Assembly: GCA_004558035.1 (NCBI GenBank)
Contig: SFEJ01000038.1
Coordinates: 1 to 15,919 of the forward strand
Length of the DNA: 15,919 nt
Direction of reading: 5' to 3'
DNA from: Opitutia bacterium
GTDB taxonomy: Bacteria > Verrucomicrobiota > Verrucomicrobiae > Opitutales > UBA953
Shown: piece by piece, positions 14,005 to 15,919 of the stretch
How the letters are laid out: every line of letters starts with the position of its first letter
Position numbering within the stretch: the first letter of the stretch is position 1
Made by a program: the position numbers and the translations under genes
Notes under the pieces: generated by a model
What the model was told of the DNA's origin: nothing
Databases searched by the model: none
What the model saw: only the letters and a program-made list of their open reading frames with translations

Positions 14005-14535
14005 ATGGCAACCTCCTTTAATCGCAAGAAAACCGTCGGGGCCTTCGGCTCCAACAAGATCCGCCCGGTCGGGCATCATTACGAAGTGCTGCTGAACGAG
14101 CGTGCCGAACCCGCCGCGCCGCAGCCGCAGGATCCGAACCGCCCGAACATCGCGAACATCCTCATCGACTTCGCGCGCCCGATTCTCGGCCAGGCGGGCG
14201 GCAACCACACCGCGCTCAAGGGCGCGATGAACGTCGCCGTGCTCATCTGGAACGCGCTCGTCGAAGGCGACGCCGCCGTCGCCGCCGCGCGCGAAAAGCT
14301 CATCGCCCTGCCCGACGCCTCGCCCGCGCAGATCGACGAGCTCCTCGCCGCCATGCGCGAACGCCGCCAGGTCGTCGGTCCCGTGAATCTGCTCGTCCGC
14401 AAGTTCGACCTCAACTTCACGAAGCACGGCATCAATTTCTCCGTCTCGACGATGCCGAGCTCGCACGTCGAAGGCGTCGAGAAGTCGCCCTTCCTTTCCG
14501 CGCTCGGAGCCAAGCCCGCCGCCGACGCGCAGTGA
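14005..14535 (+). CDS. Conserved-looking hypothetical protein
   Basis: This encodes 176 residues without a signal peptide or membrane segment. A basic N-terminus (MATSFNRKKTVGAFGSNKIRPVG) is followed by a proline-rich linker, then a helical region with ANILIDFARPILGQAGGNHTALKGAMNVAVLIWNALVEGD (about 52-91). That region resembles a short helical module (DFA.PLL...ALN.A...WN) seen in several small uncharacterised proteins. This resemblance is an impression from memory and gives no function. The C-terminus contains VNLLVRKFDLNFTKHGINFSVSTMP. It has no clear Shine-Dalgarno, stands alone, and ends at a good terminator (14561-14593). Its codon use is GC-rich like the neighbouring housekeeping genes, but it lacks the iterated word. 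Confidence 0.75.
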   Translation: MATSFNRKKTVGAFGSNKIRPVGHHYEVLLNERAEPAAPQPQDPNRPNIANILIDFARPILGQAGGNHTALKGAMNVAVLIWNALVEGDAAVAAAREKLIALPDASPAQIDELLAAMRERRQVVGPVNLLVRKFDLNFTKHGINFSVSTMPSSHVEGVEKSPFLSALGAKPAADAQ

Positions 14536-14560
14536 GATTTCGGAACGCCGTTTCCGTCCC

Positions 14561-14593
14561 CGTTCCCGCGTCTTCCCGCGGAAACGTTTTTTT
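14561..14593 (+). terminator. Intrinsic terminator after the hypothetical gene
   Basis: CGTTCCCGCG (14561-14570) pairs with CGCGGAAACG (14577-14586) over 10 bp with one mismatch and a six-base loop, then seven Ts (14587-14593). The 5' arm is a copy of the iterated word and the 3' arm is a one-base variant of it. Confidence 0.88.
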
Positions 14594-14624
14594 GCTCGGA
14601 TCCGATTTCGGAAATTTTTTCGAA

Positions 14625-14733
14625 AAAATCCCCGCAATCCCTGTTGAAAAAAAGCTTAAAGCTTAAGGGTTAAAGGTTAAAGAGAAGTTTGCGAAAACGG
14701 ATTTCGGCGGGCAAGCGGGGACGGTCGCCCTCC
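14625..14733. repeat. Dispersed intergenic repeat, copy B
   Basis: This is nearly identical to 2030-2130 in the same orientation, 12.6 kb away. Differences are an extra AGCTTAA-type unit in the middle and scattered single bases. The stem-loop at 14709-14730 is kept with two mismatches. A 16-bp palindrome ATTTTTTCGAAAAAAT (14614-14629) overlaps its left end. Confidence 0.85.
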
Positions 14734-14735
14734 TT

Positions 14736-14820
14736 TTCGCTCCCGCGGCTTTCCGTTCCTCTGTTTTTCTGTTCCTCTGTGTCAAAAGAGGAGCTTAAAG
14801 GGGAAGTTTGTGTCTGCAGA
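14736..14820. other. Intergenic, no gene recognised
   Basis: It contains a direct repeat TCTGTTCCTCTGT-like pair (about 14758-14780) and a short stem TCCTCT/AGAGGA. A diverged copy of the dispersed repeat's middle (TTAAAGGGGAAGTTTG) lies near 14796-14811. The 405-bp gap 14536-14940 otherwise holds terminators and repeat copies B and C. Confidence 0.4.
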
Positions 14821-14824
14821 TTTC

Positions 14825-14846
14825 AAAAAAGCGACAGGAATGTCGC
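14825..14846 (-). terminator. Intrinsic terminator of dxs
   Basis: On the minus strand, GCGACA-TTCC-TGTCGC (14831-14846) is a perfect 6-bp stem with a four-base loop, followed directly by six Ts (plus-strand As at 14825-14830). It lies about 95 bp beyond the dxs stop codon. Confidence 0.75.
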
Positions 14847-14890
14847 CTCTCCCATAAAACTTTTCTTTAACTTTCTTTGACTTTGCGGTT

Positions 14891-14937
14891 ATTTGGGCGG
14901 GCAAGCGGGGACGCTTACCCTCCTGTGAAATTCGCGG
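14891..14937. repeat. Dispersed intergenic repeat, copy C (partial)
   Basis: It matches the right part of copy A, from the GGGCGGGCAAGCGGGGACG hairpin (14899-14920) to GTGAAATTCGCGG, with small changes. It ends four bases before the dxs stop codon and lacks the left part, although a TTTAAC/TTTGAC-rich stretch lies to its left. Confidence 0.8.
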
Positions 14938-14940
14938 TTT

Positions 14941-15919
14941 TCAGGAGCGCGGAGGAAGGTTCGCGAGAGCGCCGAGGACGCGGGCGGCGACCGCTTCGTC
15001 GGAAAGGCCGCAGCGTTCCCGCAGGTCGGCGGCGTTCGAGGCGTGACCGACGAAGACGTCCGGCCAGCCGATACGCACGACGGGAACGCCGATTCCGGCG
15101 TCCGAAAGCGTCTCGATCACCGCGGAGCCGAAGCCGCCCGCCAACGCGTGGTTTTCCACCGTCACGAAAAGCCGGGCGCGTTTCGCCTGCTCGGCGAGCA
15201 GCTCCGCGTCGATCGGCTTGCAGAAGCGGGCGTTGACGAGCGTCGGCGCCCTGCCGCCGCGTTCCCGCGCGAGGCGCGCGGCGAGCGTCTTCGCGACGGG
15301 CATCGCCGCGCCGCCGAGCGCCCAGATGCAGACTTCGCCGTCGTCCGTTCCCGCGTCGAGCACTTCCGCCCTGCCGACGGGCAGCGTCGCGGGAACGTCC
15401 TTCACGGGAACGCCCGCCGCCTCGCCGCGCGGGTAGCGGATGAGCGCGGGCGCGCCGAGCGCGAACGCCGTCGCCATCATGTCCGCGAGCTCGTCTTCGT
15501 CCTTCGGCTGCATGATGACGAGATTCGGGAGCGCGCGCAGCATCGCCATGTCGTAAAGCCCGTGGTGCGTCGCGCCGTCCTGCGGGGAAAGTCCCGCGCG
15601 GTCGAGGCAGAAGACGACGGGCAGATTCTGCAGACACACGTCGTGCATCACCATGTCCGCCGCGCGCTGCATGAACGACGAATAGATCGCCACGCAGGGC
15701 TTGAAGCCTTTGCTCGCGAGCCCCGCGGCGAAGATGACGGCGTGCCCTTCGGCGATGCCGACGTCAAAATATTGTTTCGGGAGCGCCTGCTTCAGCAGAT
15801 TCAGCGACGTTCCCGAGGGCATGGCGGCCGTGATGCCGACGATTTTTTCGTCCGCGCGCGCGAGCTTCACGAGCGTCTTCCCGAAGCATTCCTGCCACGC
15901 GGGAGCGTTTTTTTTCGCG
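14941..15919 (-). CDS. dxs: 1-deoxy-D-xylulose-5-phosphate synthase (partial, 5' end off window)
   Basis: This is the C-terminal 325 or so residues of DXS, the thiamine-diphosphate enzyme that condenses pyruvate and glyceraldehyde-3-phosphate in the first step of the MEP isoprenoid pathway. Visible blocks are WQECFGKTLVKLA, TAAMPSGTSLNLL, FDVGIAEGHAVIFAAGLA (with the catalytic glutamate of the pyrimidine domain), FCLDRAGLSPQDGATHHGLYD, IMQPKDEDELADMM and RYPRGEA. The C-terminal transketolase domain ends with HALAGGFGSAVIETL. The family's usual AEQHAV reads AEGHAV here. The frame is open past GTG 15870 to the window edge, so that GTG is not the start. A terminator lies downstream at 14825-14846. 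At least six copies of the iterated word occur in it. Confidence 0.95.
   Translation of the reverse strand, partial: AKKNAPAWQECFGKTLVKLARADEKIVGITAAMPSGTSLNLLKQALPKQYFDVGIAEGHAVIFAAGLASKGFKPCVAIYSSFMQRAADMVMHDVCLQNLPVVFCLDRAGLSPQDGATHHGLYDMAMLRALPNLVIMQPKDEDELADMMATAFALGAPALIRYPRGEAAGVPVKDVPATLPVGRAEVLDAGTDDGEVCIWALGGAAMPVAKTLAARLARERGGRAPTLVNARFCKPIDAELLAEQAKRARLFVTVENHALAGGFGSAVIETLSDAGIGVPVVRIGWPDVFVGHASNAADLRERCGLSDEAVAARVLGALANLPPRS

Noticed and set aside
12730..14637. Long antisense open frame over pgsA, pgpA and the following gene
   Set aside because: It runs opposite three well-supported genes, is low-complexity and charged (Arg, Glu, Asp), and has no recognisable motifs. It is a typical high-GC shadow.
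15868..15870. GTG as a start for a shorter dxs product
   Set aside because: The conserved DXS sequence continues upstream in frame to the window edge, so it is an internal valine codon.

Overview
The window is GC-rich (roughly 60-65% by eye) bacterial chromosome, probably from a host-associated member of the Verrucomicrobiota (Opitutia-like). That placement is an inference from the general look of the proteins, the three-gene pntAA-pntAB-pntB arrangement and the style of the intergenic repeats. No 16S gene is present to confirm it. Most genes are ordinary housekeeping genes. The unusual content lies in the DNA between and within them.

Layout. Positions 1-836 hold the start of a membrane-anchored hypothetical gene (minus strand, running off the left edge) and a small ribbon-helix-helix protein with a good promoter. 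Positions 1045-1786 form an IS200/Y1 transposase unit resembling a RAYT, with the gene flanked by mirror-image palindromes. It is followed by a 68-bp tandem array (1763-1986) and copy A of a dispersed intergenic repeat (2030-2144). A plus-strand run then encodes yggS (PLP homeostasis), a lipoprotein of unknown function, a membrane metallophosphoesterase and a dGTPase. It ends in a strong bidirectional terminator at 6313-6353. Facing it on the minus strand is the complete proton-translocating transhydrogenase operon pntAA-pntAB-pntB. A tRNA-Ser(UGA) and a periplasmic FKBP-type prolyl isomerase follow on plus. Next, on minus, come lemA with a bacterial-PH-domain membrane protein, and coaD (coenzyme A synthesis). 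Divergent from coaD lie pgsA and pgpA, which catalyse two successive steps of phosphatidylglycerol synthesis, then an uncharacterised 176-residue protein. An intergenic region with two more copies of the dispersed repeat leads to the 3' part of dxs (isoprenoid precursor synthesis), which runs off the right edge.

The most striking signal is a short non-palindromic word, GGGAACG / CGTTCCC, often extended to GCGGGAACGC. It occurs about 54 times by eye on both strands, in several reading frames and between genes. A composition-based estimate is three to four. Inverted pairs of the word build intergenic hairpins, including at least one terminator. This is the arrangement known for DNA uptake sequences in Neisseriaceae and Pasteurellaceae, although other explanations such as a replication, segregation or modification signal remain open. 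The word is missing from the transposase/tandem-repeat segment and from the first 836 bases, which suggests those parts are more recent or foreign.
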